Of a DNA stretch of 38,083 nt, positions 13,284 through 21,291 are shown piece by piece. Location: the NCBI RefSeq assembly GCF_000970345.1, contig NZ_LAQU01000039.1, positions 1 to 38,083 of the forward strand, given 5' to 3'. The notes beneath the pieces are model-generated. The model did no database searches and had not been told where the DNA came from. It was given only the letters and a program-made list of their open reading frames with translations. The position numbers were made by a program, and so were the translations under genes. The DNA is from Robbsia andropogonis (GTDB lineage: Bacteria > Pseudomonadota > Gammaproteobacteria > Burkholderiales > Burkholderiaceae). Each line of letters begins with the position of its first letter. The stretch's first letter is position 1.

Positions 13284-13519
13284 AGATTGCTCAGATATTC
13301 CTTTTTGCGCTATGGACGTTTATTTTTTTATTCATTTTGGGCCTAGCGCTTTCTTTGCCTCTTAGTCTTATAGCGGCTTTACGTGAAACGCATGCGAAGT
13401 CTGTCTGCATGTCAAATGCATATGCGCGGGTGGAATCTGCTGGATTTTTTTGGCCAAAGTTCTACTGCGTGAAGCGCGTTGACCAGACAGATGTCGTTGT
13501 TCCGGTGTCATCGCTATGA
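13280..13519 (+). CDS. Membrane-anchored small protein, 79 aa
   Basis: MKIAQIFLFALWTFIFLFIL begins a long hydrophobic segment (residues ~4-35) followed by a Cys-containing soluble tail (VCMSNAYARVESAGFFWPKF). Either an uncleaved anchor with the tail in the periplasm or two short helices. The ATG at 13280 overlaps the previous stop. AT-rich, like the preceding mini-gene; the pair may be an acquired cassette. Confidence 0.65.
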   Translation: MKIAQIFLFALWTFIFLFILGLALSLPLSLIAALRETHAKSVCMSNAYARVESAGFFWPKFYCVKRVDQTDVVVPVSSL

Positions 13520-13803
13520 AATACCGTGGCACAACCCAACTCGCCGCCATCTGGTGCAACGACCCCGAGTTCCATGCTTGGCTTGCTGACTTGGCCAGCA
13601 TCGATCCGAGCGATGTCACGAAAGAGGGCGCTGCTGAAGTCGTACGCAAAGCCTGCAACGTTTCCTCTCGATCGGATTTCGACAAGGACGACGCAGCGGC
13701 AGAGCGTTTCATGCGCGAGATACGGAATCCGTTTAATGCGTGGCGTCAAGCGCGCCGTAATTCAGTTTCACAGACCAGCAACAGCATACTCAAGGTCATC
13801 TAG
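13516..13803 (+). CDS. Phage hypothetical protein, 95 aa
   Basis: MKYRGTTQLAAIWCNDPEFH with a helical acidic middle and a basic C-terminus (NAWRQARRNSVSQTSN). No domain recognised. Coupled to the membrane protein by ATGA; stop is nine bases before the next start. Confidence 0.65.
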   Translation: MKYRGTTQLAAIWCNDPEFHAWLADLASIDPSDVTKEGAAEVVRKACNVSSRSDFDKDDAAAERFMREIRNPFNAWRQARRNSVSQTSNSILKVI

Positions 13804-13812
13804 GAGACCACC

Positions 13813-14109
13813 ATGCGCGCGCCTAAATCGCCCCCCGCTCTTACGCCGGACAACGTTGTTGCCCTCTTGGTTCCGGGGCGCGCGTACATGGCCAGCGCCA
13901 TTGCCTTGAAATTCGGTCGATCGATGCAAGAGGCATTGCCTGTCATCGATGGATTGGTGGCGGAAAGGCGCTTGTTGTCCACCTATGACCGCAAGCACAT
14001 GCGGATGACGTACCACGTGCCCGTTGCTACCCGGCCGAACGTTACGCCTGGGCAACTTGTCCCGACGCCATCGCGGAGCGCCTGGGGATGTCGGGAATTG
14101 CTGTTTTAG
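13813..14109 (+). CDS. Possible winged-helix regulator, 98 aa, last gene of early operon
   Basis: LTPDNVVALLVPGRAYMASA then IALKFGRSMQEALPVIDGLV and ERRLLSTY give the helix-turn-helix-wing rhythm of small transcription factors, where the protein would bind DNA as a dimer. SD TAGGAGACCACC. It is the last gene before the first copy of the repeated late-promoter motif, the place occupied by Q-like late regulators in many phages. Role inferred from position; no sequence similarity to Q seen. Confidence 0.6.
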   Translation: MRAPKSPPALTPDNVVALLVPGRAYMASAIALKFGRSMQEALPVIDGLVAERRLLSTYDRKHMRMTYHVPVATRPNVTPGQLVPTPSRSAWGCRELLF

Positions 14110-14135
14110 ACACCCGATTTCCCGGGGTCTACGAT
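14107..14135 (+). promoter_or_regulatory. Late-promoter candidate A with TTCCCGGGGTCTA
   Basis: -35 TAGACA (14107-14112), 17-base spacer, -10 TACGAT (14130-14135). The 13-base motif at 14119-14131 fills the spacer and enters the -10. Predicted start about 14142 lies just before a strong SD and the ATG at 14159. TAGACACCCG and CGGGGTCTA can also pair as a hairpin. Confidence 0.55.
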
Positions 14136-14158
14136 GGCGCTCATCCGAGGAGGGCGAC

Positions 14159-14347
14159 ATGCTGAGCAGAGCGGAAATAGAGAAGGCGATGTCGGAAGGG
14201 GCGGAAGCGTATCAAAGCCGCATGAAACGCACCAACAACCCATATCCGATGTTCACCGACCAGCATGCCTCGTGGCTCCGAGGCTATCAAAACGCCCATT
14301 TCGGCGCATCCCTTGCGGCGTCGGCACGGCAAAACATCCTTACATGA
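14159..14347 (+). CDS. Rmf/CrpP-like small protein, 62 aa
   Basis: MLSRAEIEKAMSEGAEAYQS, then NNPYPMFTDQHASWLRGYQN. The order E-G-x-x-A ... NPY ... W-x-x-G-(W/Y) is that of ribosome modulation factor and the CrpP-like proteins found in phages and plasmids. Rmf binds ribosomes and makes inactive dimers in stationary cells; whether the phage version does so is unknown. Very good SD (GAGGAGGGCGAC), first gene after late-promoter candidate A. Confidence 0.65.
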   Translation: MLSRAEIEKAMSEGAEAYQSRMKRTNNPYPMFTDQHASWLRGYQNAHFGASLAASARQNILT

Positions 14348-14361
14348 ACCTGGAGCGCAGC

Positions 14362-14991
14362 ATGTCCGATGAAAACAGCAACACGCCGGCCGGAAATGAT
14401 CCGGTGACGCCGGAAACGAAGATCCCGACCACCGATACGCCGGTATCCGAGGTGCCGGCCGTGCCGGGGGAGCCAGTCGCGTCCCAATCGGATGGGGAAT
14501 CCGTAGAGCCGGGTGCGCCTGCCGCTGGTACGACGGGAAGTGCTGTCTCCGCAGATGAAGTGGGAAACGCATCCTCGCCGTCGTCCACGACATCCGATGC
14601 GATCAACGCCCAAACAGCGGAAGGCTCGACGACATTGCCGACCGGCTCGACGACCTCGAACGAAACGTCAGCTATGGAATCCTCGGAATCGTCGTCTGCA
14701 TCGCCTGTATCGCCATCCTCGTTGTCTTCGGGCATTGATGAGGCAGCCGAGGATGCTGACGGCGCCGCGGTTCCTCTGGAAAAGGCTGTTGCCGTTCACT
14801 TGGAAGCGATTTTCAAGCTGGTTGCTGATGCCTCCGCAGTCAAGGCGGCAGCCGCGACGGGTGCCGTTCAGTCGGCGCATGACACCATCGTCGATATTGA
14901 GGATCGCATTCAGAACGGCCGTGACGTTGGTTCGCACGAAGTGATGTCGCTCGTGAGCAATCTGCGTCTCAAGCTGCGCGAGATGTTCTGA
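14362..14991 (+). CDS. Ser/Thr-rich disordered N-terminus, helical C-terminus, 209 aa
   Basis: About 120 residues of Ser/Thr/Pro/Glu low-complexity (VTPETKIPTTDTPVSEVPAV type) followed by a helical domain from ~145 (AAVPLEKAVAVHLEAIFKLV ... EVMSLVSNLRLKLREMF). Ends two bases before the terminase small-subunit gene, so a packaging or head-assembly role is possible. The ATG at 14362 has GGAG six bases upstream; an ATG at 14344 overlapping the previous stop would add six residues. The protein is acidic, and the linker resembles those of scaffold or accessory terminase proteins. Confidence 0.65.
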   Translation: MSDENSNTPAGNDPVTPETKIPTTDTPVSEVPAVPGEPVASQSDGESVEPGAPAAGTTGSAVSADEVGNASSPSSTTSDAINAQTAEGSTTLPTGSTTSNETSAMESSESSSASPVSPSSLSSGIDEAAEDADGAAVPLEKAVAVHLEAIFKLVADASAVKAAAATGAVQSAHDTIVDIEDRIQNGRDVGSHEVMSLVSNLRLKLREMF

Positions 14992-14993
14992 TC

Positions 14994-15398
14994 ATGGCAC
15001 TTCCGGTGGTGCGCAAATCGGATGAAATCGTCGATGCGATCCTTTTGCGGATTTCTGACGGTGAAAGCCTGCGCACCATTTGCAAAACCCGGGGCATGCC
15101 GCACCGCGTCACGTTCTTGCGGTGGGTGAACGACGATGAGAAGCTGCAAAAGCTGTACACCGACGCGCTGAAATGGCGCGAGCAGATCTACTTTGACGAC
15201 TTGATCGGCATCGCTGACGAGTGTAAGGACCCGGCGAAAGCGCGCGTCATGTCGGATAATCGCAAGTGGGTGCTTGCCCGCATGAACCCGAAGAAGTACG
15301 GCGACAAGATGACTCAGGAACTGTCTGGTGTCGACGGTGGCCCTATGGTCGTCGAACTCGTGCAGTTTGCGGGGGCGCCTGAAAATGCCCCGGATTAG
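14994..15398 (+). CDS. terS: Terminase small subunit
   Basis: 134 residues. An N-terminal HTH (AILLRISDGESLRTICKTRG, MPHRVTFLRWV) recognises the packaging site, followed by an oligomerisation helix (KLQKLYTDALKWREQIYFDD) and the DNRKWVLARMNPKKYGDK block typical of phage terminase small subunits. The 3' end overlaps the large-subunit gene by 14 bases. It would form the ring that brings phage DNA to the motor. Confidence 0.85.
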   Translation: MALPVVRKSDEIVDAILLRISDGESLRTICKTRGMPHRVTFLRWVNDDEKLQKLYTDALKWREQIYFDDLIGIADECKDPAKARVMSDNRKWVLARMNPKKYGDKMTQELSGVDGGPMVVELVQFAGAPENAPD

Positions 15399-16845
15399 AA
15401 TCCCCAACTGCTGGTCACCGCGCAAATATCAGATGCCGCTTTGGTCGTATCTGGAGCGCGGTGGCCGGCGGGCGATCTCGATTGCGCATCGTCGATGGGG
15501 TAAGGATGACGTAGCGATGCATCACGCGTGCGTCGCAGCGCACAAGCGGCCTGCCACATATTGGCACATGCTGCCGCAAGCGTCGCAAGCCGATAAAGCA
15601 GTGTGGTCCGCGGTCAACCCGCACACCGGTAAGCGGCGGATCGACGAGGCTTTCCCGAAAGAGATCCGCGCACGCACCCTCGAAAACGACATGATGATCC
15701 AGTTGCGCAACGGCGCGACATGGCAGGTCGTTGGATCGGACAATTTCAACTCTCTCGTTGGCGCCCCTCCGGCGGGCGTCGTGTTTTCTGAGTTTGCGAT
15801 TGCCAATCCGTACTCGTGGGCATATCTGAAGCCGATTCTTGACGAAAACGACGGGTGGGCCGTGTTCATCACGACCCCGCGCGGACGGAATCATGCTTAC
15901 AAGATGCTCAAAATGGCGCAGGAGACGCCCGGCTGGTTCGGTGAAGTGTCTAGCGTTGCAAAGACAGGTCGATTCAGCGCCGCGCAGTTGCATGAACAGA
16001 AGATGGAGTACATCAAGCTGTTCGGAGAGGACGCGGGCGCGGCCATGTTCGAGCAAGAAATGATGTGCTCTTTCGACGCCGCGATTCTTGGGGCGTACTA
16101 CGGCCGAGAATTCACCAAGATCGACGCGGAAGGGCGGATCAAAAAGGTTCCTCACGATCCATCCTTGCCGGTATACACGGCGTGGGACTTGGGCCGCACG
16201 GACGACACGGCAATTTGGTTTTATCAGGTCAGTTGGGGCGAAATCCGCATCATCGACCACTATTCGAACAATGGCCAAGCGCCAAAGCACTACGCAGAGC
16301 GCCTGTATGGCCGCGAAATTGACGTTGCCGAGTGGGGCGAGTACGGAAAGCCCAAGAGTTGGGGATTCGGCAAGCCGATCGAGGGTGCTGAACATCGAAT
16401 CGCCTACCGCTACGCTGATTGCTGGCTGCCGCACGACGGCAAGCCCAAGACGTTCGCGTCGCCGCGATCCGCAATGGAGCAATTGCACGATTTCAAGCTG
16501 AAGGTGCGCATTGTTCCGTCGCTCAGCATCCAGGATGGCATCACGGCTGCGCGCGCGACGCTGCCGAAGTGCGTTTTCGATGAACAGCGCACCTTTGCTG
16601 GGTCAGAGTCGCTGCGCAATTATCGTCGCGAGTGGGATCCGCATAAGCAGGTCTTCCGGGACACCCCGCTGCACGACAAGACATCGCACGACGCCGACGC
16701 CTTCCGGATGCTATCGCTCGTGTGGAAGATGCCACCGGAAGAGGCGCCCGAAGAGCGGCCGCGCTTTCCAGAAGATCAGACGGCCGATGAAGTGTTCTGG
16801 CCGAAAAGCCAATCCAGTGAAATTGTCTATGGGAGTTACGCATGA
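15385..16845 (+). CDS. terL: Terminase large subunit
   Basis: 486 residues. ATPase: the Walker A-like HRRWGKDD (residues 35-42), Walker B VVFSE with Glu136, coupling TTPRG (163-167). Nuclease: AWDLGRTDDTA with Asp268 and a second acidic cluster HDADAFRM near the C-terminus. The motor cuts concatemers and pumps DNA through the portal. I chose MPRIRIPNCW; an upstream ATG in the same frame lies in terS. The SD is poor and translation probably depends on coupling to terS. Slightly shorter than P22 gp2 (499). Confidence 0.92.
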   Translation: MPRIRIPNCWSPRKYQMPLWSYLERGGRRAISIAHRRWGKDDVAMHHACVAAHKRPATYWHMLPQASQADKAVWSAVNPHTGKRRIDEAFPKEIRARTLENDMMIQLRNGATWQVVGSDNFNSLVGAPPAGVVFSEFAIANPYSWAYLKPILDENDGWAVFITTPRGRNHAYKMLKMAQETPGWFGEVSSVAKTGRFSAAQLHEQKMEYIKLFGEDAGAAMFEQEMMCSFDAAILGAYYGREFTKIDAEGRIKKVPHDPSLPVYTAWDLGRTDDTAIWFYQVSWGEIRIIDHYSNNGQAPKHYAERLYGREIDVAEWGEYGKPKSWGFGKPIEGAEHRIAYRYADCWLPHDGKPKTFASPRSAMEQLHDFKLKVRIVPSLSIQDGITAARATLPKCVFDEQRTFAGSESLRNYRREWDPHKQVFRDTPLHDKTSHDADAFRMLSLVWKMPPEEAPEERPRFPEDQTADEVFWPKSQSSEIVYGSYA

Positions 16846-17141
16846 GTACGCTACAACCTTTCTCGCCTGCCAACACCGTGCCAATCGCGGCGACCACGTC
16901 TTCGCAAAACTTCGCTCTTGATCCGAGTGCGCTTTGGGATCAGGTTCGACTGGTGAATATGACCACAGGCGTTGTCTACGTTCTCATGTCCAAGAACGCA
17001 GCAGACATCGTTAGCGCGGCCAACGGCGTGCCGTTGCTTGCTGGCACCGCCGAAGTCTTCACGAAAGGTGATGCAACGAGAATTGCCGTCATTGCGGCGT
17101 CAGCAGGCAATCTAGCTGCGACTCTAGGAAATGGAGTGTGA
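16842..17141 (+). CDS. Small head/structural protein, 99 aa
   Basis: A beta-rich, Ala/Thr-rich protein (NFALDPSALWDQVRLVNMTT, GVVYVLMSKNAADIVSAANG, then LAGTAEVFTKGDATRIAVIA). The layout recalls small jelly-roll or fibre-like virion proteins encoded between terminase and portal in beta-proteobacterial phages. ATGA overlap with terL. Function unproven. Confidence 0.65.
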   Translation: MSTLQPFSPANTVPIAATTSSQNFALDPSALWDQVRLVNMTTGVVYVLMSKNAADIVSAANGVPLLAGTAEVFTKGDATRIAVIAASAGNLAATLGNGV

Positions 17142-17142
17142 T

Positions 17143-17418
17143 ATGAGCATGCGAGCAGCCGCACAACGCCCTTCAAACGCCAGTCAGCCGACTTCGCCTG
17201 TGGTGTTGTCAGGCAGCCCTTTCACATATCAAAACAACACGAATGCTGATGTTGACGTAACCGTCCAGGGCGGATCCGTTACGACGATTTCGTATTCTCG
17301 GGACGGAACGAATTGGACGATCGTCGGTTTGTTGGCTGGCATGTTTCGACTGAGCCCGTCCGATTATCTCAGGATCGCGTATCTGACCACACCCACCGTC
17401 ACCGTTATTCCAAGGTAA
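17143..17418 (+). CDS. Small structural protein, beta-sandwich-like, 91 aa
   Basis: MSMRAAAQRPSNASQPTSPV, then VLSGSPFTYQNNTNADVDVT and GGSVTTISYSRDGTNWTIVG: Gly/Thr/Asn-rich beta strands as in decoration or fibre domains. One base after the previous stop, five bases before the portal. The upstream ATG at 17131 is inside the prior gene. Probably a virion accessory protein. Confidence 0.65.
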   Translation: MSMRAAAQRPSNASQPTSPVVLSGSPFTYQNNTNADVDVTVQGGSVTTISYSRDGTNWTIVGLLAGMFRLSPSDYLRIAYLTTPTVTVIPR

Positions 17419-17422
17419 TCAC

Positions 17423-19642
17423 ATGTCAGAAGAACAATTGGCCGCGCCGGTCGAAAACAAGCATGCAAAGTACCTTGCGGAAATAGACGAGTACGAAAGG
17501 GATGCTGGCCCATGGAAAACAAAAGGCAAGCGCGTCGTTAAACGGTATAACGATGAGCGCAGCGCGTCGTCAGAGGGAAAGTCCCGTTTCAACATCCTTT
17601 GGTCGAACGTGCAAACGCTCTTGCCCGCGCTTTATTCCCGCGATCCAAAGCCGGACTTTCAACGTCGATTCCTCGATGCCGATCCGGTGGGGCGCGTGTC
17701 TTGCGAAATACTGGAACGCGCAAACTCGTTCACTTTGGAAAAAAACGACTTCAGCGCCAAAATGCGCCAATGCGTAACCGATCGGCTGCTTGCAGGTAGG
17801 GGCACGCTTTGGGCGCGATATGTGCCGCATTTCAAGGCAAGTGAGATGCTTGGCAATGAAGGCACGCAAATTGACGACGACGCAGAAGCGGGTGAAGAAA
17901 CAGAAGGGGAGCCGGCTCAGGATCTTGAATATGAACAGGTTGACCTCGACTATGTTCACTGGGACGATTTTGGGCACAACAAAGCGCGTGTGTGGCAAGA
18001 AGTCTATTTAGTCTGGCGTCGGTGCTTCCTTACACGCGAAGAACTGCGTGCGCGATTTCCGGATATTGCGGACAAGATTCCGCTTGACCATAAACCGGAC
18101 GACATGAAATCGGATCAGCCCACAGAGGGCAAAGCGATGATCTACGAAATGTGGGATCGCCGCGTTCGCAAAGCCGTCTGGCTGAGCAAAGGCTATCCAC
18201 AGTCGCTCCTGGATGAAAAAGAAGATCCACTAGAGCTTGAGAATTTTTTTCCGTGCCCGCGCCCGCTTACCCCAAACATGGCCACGGACTCAATTATTCC
18301 TGTTTCAGACTATCAGCAGTACGAGGACCAAGCCCGGGAACTCGACAACCTCACGGGGCGCATCGAGTCGCTTACGAAGGCCGTTAAGGTCGTAGGCGTC
18401 TATGATGCCAGCGCGCCGGGCCTAAGCCGTTTGTTGAGCGAGGGCGTTCAAAACCAGCTTGTGCCCGTGGATGCGTGGGCCGCTTTTGCGGAGAAGGGCG
18501 GTTTGGTGGGTTCCATCGTTCTTCTGCCGATGCAAGAAATCGTACAGACTTTGCTTGCACTGTACGACGCGCGCGACAAGGTGAAGGCCGTTCTTTACGA
18601 GATCACCGGCATGGCCGACATTTTGCGTGGGGCCAGCGATCCGTCTGAAACGGCCACGGCGCAGCAGATCAAGAGCAATTTCGCGTCGATCCGGCTGACT
18701 GACATGCAGGCTGAAGTGCAGCGATTTGCTCGAGACGCGGTTTCGATCATTGCCGAAATTCACGCAAATCTTTTCGAAATCGAAACCTTGGCTGAAATCT
18801 CAGGCTATCCGCTCCTGACCATGGCAGAGCAACAAGTCGCGCAACGCATCAAACAGTTAGGTGGTTCTCTGCCGAAAGATATCGAAAAGGCTTCGCTAGA
18901 ACCCACATGGGAGGAGGTCACCGAACTATTGCGCGATGCCAACGTTCGTCATTATCGCCTCGACATCGAGACAGATTCGACGATCAAGATGGATCAGATG
19001 CAGGAAAAGACCGATCGAATGGAGTTCGTCAAGGTGATCGGCGGGTTCATCAATCAGGTTATGCAGGTAGAGAACCCTGTCTTGGCACCATTGCTTGGTG
19101 AAATGATGATGTTTGCCGCACGCGCGTTCCCGATAGGCAAGACACTGGAGGCTGCGCTGTCTGAGACGATCGAGCAACTACAGAAGCAGGCGCAAGCGCA
19201 AGCGAGCCAACCCAAGCCTAACCCTCAAATGATGAAGGTGCAGGCCGACGCCCAGGCAAAACAGGCTCAAATTCAAGGAAACCTGCAACTACAGAACGCC
19301 AAGCAACAGGGAGATATGCAGATCGAGCAGGCCAAGATTCAGGCGCAAGCCCAGGCGGACGCCCAGGACAGAGCATTGCAAGCGCAACTCGCAGACGCGC
19401 AGCGACAAGCGCAGGTCGCAACGGACGACAACCAAGCGCGCCTTAACGCTGAGTTGGAAATGATGCGTTCGCGCAACGAAATGATGATGGAGCAATGGAA
19501 GGCAAGCGCAGATGCGCAGTTGCAGATTGCGTTGCAGGAAATGAAGGGGAAGACCGCCGTTGAGGTTGCCGAGGTCAGTGCTGGCGCCACCCTGGACGCA
19601 GCGCAGATCGCAGCCGCAAATCAATCAAATGGGGGTGAGTGA
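17423..19642 (+). CDS. Portal protein (P22-like size)
   Basis: 739 residues, close to P22 gp1 (725). N-terminal region EYERDAGPWKTKGKRVVKRY, an acidic loop near 150-170, the tunnel region (SLEPTWEEVTELLRDANVRH) and a C-terminal ~150-residue Gln/Ala coiled coil (AQADAQDRALQAQLADAQRQ) that matches the long 'barrel' of P22-type portals. It forms the 12-subunit DNA gate, scaffold nucleator and pressure sensor. Followed by a TGATG overlap. Confidence 0.88.
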   Translation: MSEEQLAAPVENKHAKYLAEIDEYERDAGPWKTKGKRVVKRYNDERSASSEGKSRFNILWSNVQTLLPALYSRDPKPDFQRRFLDADPVGRVSCEILERANSFTLEKNDFSAKMRQCVTDRLLAGRGTLWARYVPHFKASEMLGNEGTQIDDDAEAGEETEGEPAQDLEYEQVDLDYVHWDDFGHNKARVWQEVYLVWRRCFLTREELRARFPDIADKIPLDHKPDDMKSDQPTEGKAMIYEMWDRRVRKAVWLSKGYPQSLLDEKEDPLELENFFPCPRPLTPNMATDSIIPVSDYQQYEDQARELDNLTGRIESLTKAVKVVGVYDASAPGLSRLLSEGVQNQLVPVDAWAAFAEKGGLVGSIVLLPMQEIVQTLLALYDARDKVKAVLYEITGMADILRGASDPSETATAQQIKSNFASIRLTDMQAEVQRFARDAVSIIAEIHANLFEIETLAEISGYPLLTMAEQQVAQRIKQLGGSLPKDIEKASLEPTWEEVTELLRDANVRHYRLDIETDSTIKMDQMQEKTDRMEFVKVIGGFINQVMQVENPVLAPLLGEMMMFAARAFPIGKTLEAALSETIEQLQKQAQAQASQPKPNPQMMKVQADAQAKQAQIQGNLQLQNAKQQGDMQIEQAKIQAQAQADAQDRALQAQLADAQRQAQVATDDNQARLNAELEMMRSRNEMMMEQWKASADAQLQIALQEMKGKTAVEVAEVSAGATLDAAQIAAANQSNGGE

Positions 19643-19998
19643 TGCCGCTCTATACAGTCCAATGTCAGTGTGGCCACCGCAAGGATGTGTTTCGCAAGGT
19701 GAGCGAGCGCGATGATGCGCTGCCAGAACATTGCGGTTCACCGATGGTCCGCGCAATCACCGCACCTTATATCGCGCCAGACATTCAGCCGTATCAGGCT
19801 GTTGCCGTAGACGTGGCCACCGGAAAACCGCCCGTGATCAACAGTCGCTCATCTCACCGCGCGTTCCTAAAGCGCAACGGATACGTGGAGGTGGGTAACG
19901 ACATGCCGAAGCGGCCGGTACCCGAGGTCCGCGGAGACTTCAACCTGCGCGGCGATCTGACAGACGCCACACGCCAAGTTCTGCGAGGTGCGAAATGA
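19642..19998 (+). CDS. FmdB-type zinc-ribbon protein, 118 aa
   Basis: MPLYTVQCQCGHRKDVFRKV ... LPEHCGSPMVRAIT: Cys8, Cys10 and Cys31 with HCG give the FmdB regulatory-protein zinc ribbon. Such proteins are commonly encoded just after the portal in podoviruses, without a known role. The remainder (residues 45-118) includes SSHRAFLKRNGYVEVGND. ATG at 19642 preferred over a GTG one codon earlier. Confidence 0.78.
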   Translation: MPLYTVQCQCGHRKDVFRKVSERDDALPEHCGSPMVRAITAPYIAPDIQPYQAVAVDVATGKPPVINSRSSHRAFLKRNGYVEVGNDMPKRPVPEVRGDFNLRGDLTDATRQVLRGAK

Positions 19999-20159
19999 TC
20001 GGTGCATTCATGCCGCGACTGCAAAAGCTGCTTGCACAAACGCAGATGCAGGCTGCGCTGGCCCAGGCGCGTCAGCAACAACAGCAGCCCCAGGGCGTTC
20101 CTCAACTTCCTATGGGTCATTCGGTGCCACAGGCCCCGCAGCAGCAGCCTATGCGTTGA
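19995..20159 (+). CDS. Gln/Pro-rich 54-aa protein
   Basis: MIGAFMPRLQKLLAQTQMQA then Gln-rich and Pro-rich (ARQQQQQPQGVPQLP). ATGA overlap with the previous stop supports translation. The stop precedes late-promoter candidate B. Probably a small virion or assembly protein. Confidence 0.55.
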   Translation: MIGAFMPRLQKLLAQTQMQAALAQARQQQQQPQGVPQLPMGHSVPQAPQQQPMR

Positions 20160-20160
20160 A

Positions 20161-20189
20161 TTGCAAGCGCTTTTCCCGGGGTCTAGCAT
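20161..20189 (+). promoter_or_regulatory. Late-promoter candidate B with TTCCCGGGGTCTA
   Basis: -35 TTGCAA (20161-20166), 17-base spacer, -10 TAGCAT (20184-20189); motif at 20173-20185. Lies in a 58-base gap before the scaffold gene. Confidence 0.55.
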
Positions 20190-20217
20190 CGCCGCATACA
20201 AAACGCGAGCCTATGAA

Positions 20218-21267
20218 ATGGACGAACCCATCGAAAACGCTGAGCTTGCGGGCGATAACCAGCCCGAAATGACGTTGCGCGAAGAGTTGGAAAAGAATCT
20301 TGATGAAATCCGCGGGCGTCAGGAAAGCGAAGCGGACAGTTCCGGTTCAGCCAATAACACCGCTGAGGAAGAAGGCGAGCAACGCCAGCAAAAGCCGGTC
20401 ACTACGGAATCGCCAGCCGATAAGTCAGTGGCCGATCAGCCGGACAAGACCGTTGCGCCGACCCCCGCAGCCAAAGCGCCCGAATCTTGGTCGGCTGCTG
20501 AAAAAACAGTATGGGAAAAGATTCCGCCTGAAGCGCAAGCTGCAATCGCCCGTCGTGAAGCAGACATCCACCGCGGCTTTGAAAAGATGGGCCAGGACGC
20601 GGCCGCCGGGCGAAAGTTTAATGAAGCGATCAACCCCTATCTGCCAATCATTCGTGCAGAAGGCGGTGACCCGGTGCGTGCGGTAAGCGATTTGCTGAAT
20701 ACGGCTTATGTTTTGCGCACAGCAACGCCGGAGCGCAAGGTTGCTCTTTTCAATCAGATTGCCCAACAGTACAACGTCGACTTAAGCCAAGTTGCTCAGT
20801 ATCAGCCGCGCCAAGTCGACCCCGAAGTATTGCATCTGCGCCAACAACTGGAGCAGGTACAAGGCCACCTTGCCGGCCAGCATCAAGAGCAAGTGCAGCA
20901 CACGCAAGCCGAAATCAATCGCCAGATTCAGGCTTTCAGTTCAGATCCGAAGAATGAGTTTTTCGACCAAGTACGCGAGCATATGGGCGTACTGATCGCC
21001 AATAACTTGGCCTCGAATCTGGAACAAGCCTACGAACAGGCGTGCTACGCCAACCCCGAAGTACGCTCCATGCTTGAGCAGCGGTCGGCCGCCGCAGCGG
21101 AAGCAAAGCGACAAGAGGACGCCCGCGTAAAGGCAAACGCGAAACGCAGAGCCGGTTCTTCGATAAACGGATCGCCGGGCGCCAACGTCCCGTCGCCAGC
21201 CGGAAATCAGAATCTATCCCTGCGAGATGAACTGCGTGCAAATCTGCGCGCGGCTACAGCATCCTAA
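20218..21267 (+). CDS. Scaffolding-type protein
   Basis: 349 residues. Acidic, low-complexity N-terminus (to ~95), a helical central region (EKIPPEAQAAIARREADIHR, AVSDLLNTAYVLRTATPERK), a coiled coil (LRQQLEQVQGHLAGQHQEQV) and a basic C-terminus. Position directly before the major capsid gene and this composition are those of phage scaffolds; the basic end would bind coat protein. SD is weak; an earlier frame open to 20002 runs across the promoter candidate and was discarded. Confidence 0.78.
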   Translation: MDEPIENAELAGDNQPEMTLREELEKNLDEIRGRQESEADSSGSANNTAEEEGEQRQQKPVTTESPADKSVADQPDKTVAPTPAAKAPESWSAAEKTVWEKIPPEAQAAIARREADIHRGFEKMGQDAAAGRKFNEAINPYLPIIRAEGGDPVRAVSDLLNTAYVLRTATPERKVALFNQIAQQYNVDLSQVAQYQPRQVDPEVLHLRQQLEQVQGHLAGQHQEQVQHTQAEINRQIQAFSSDPKNEFFDQVREHMGVLIANNLASNLEQAYEQACYANPEVRSMLEQRSAAAAEAKRQEDARVKANAKRRAGSSINGSPGANVPSPAGNQNLSLRDELRANLRAATAS

Positions 21268-21291
21268 AACCATCGCATGGAGCCCTAAAAC

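Noticed and set aside
15085-15096. ACCCGGGGCAT in the terminase small-subunit gene as motif copy
   Set aside because: Only the CCCGGGG core matches; in-frame coding (TRGMP) explains it.
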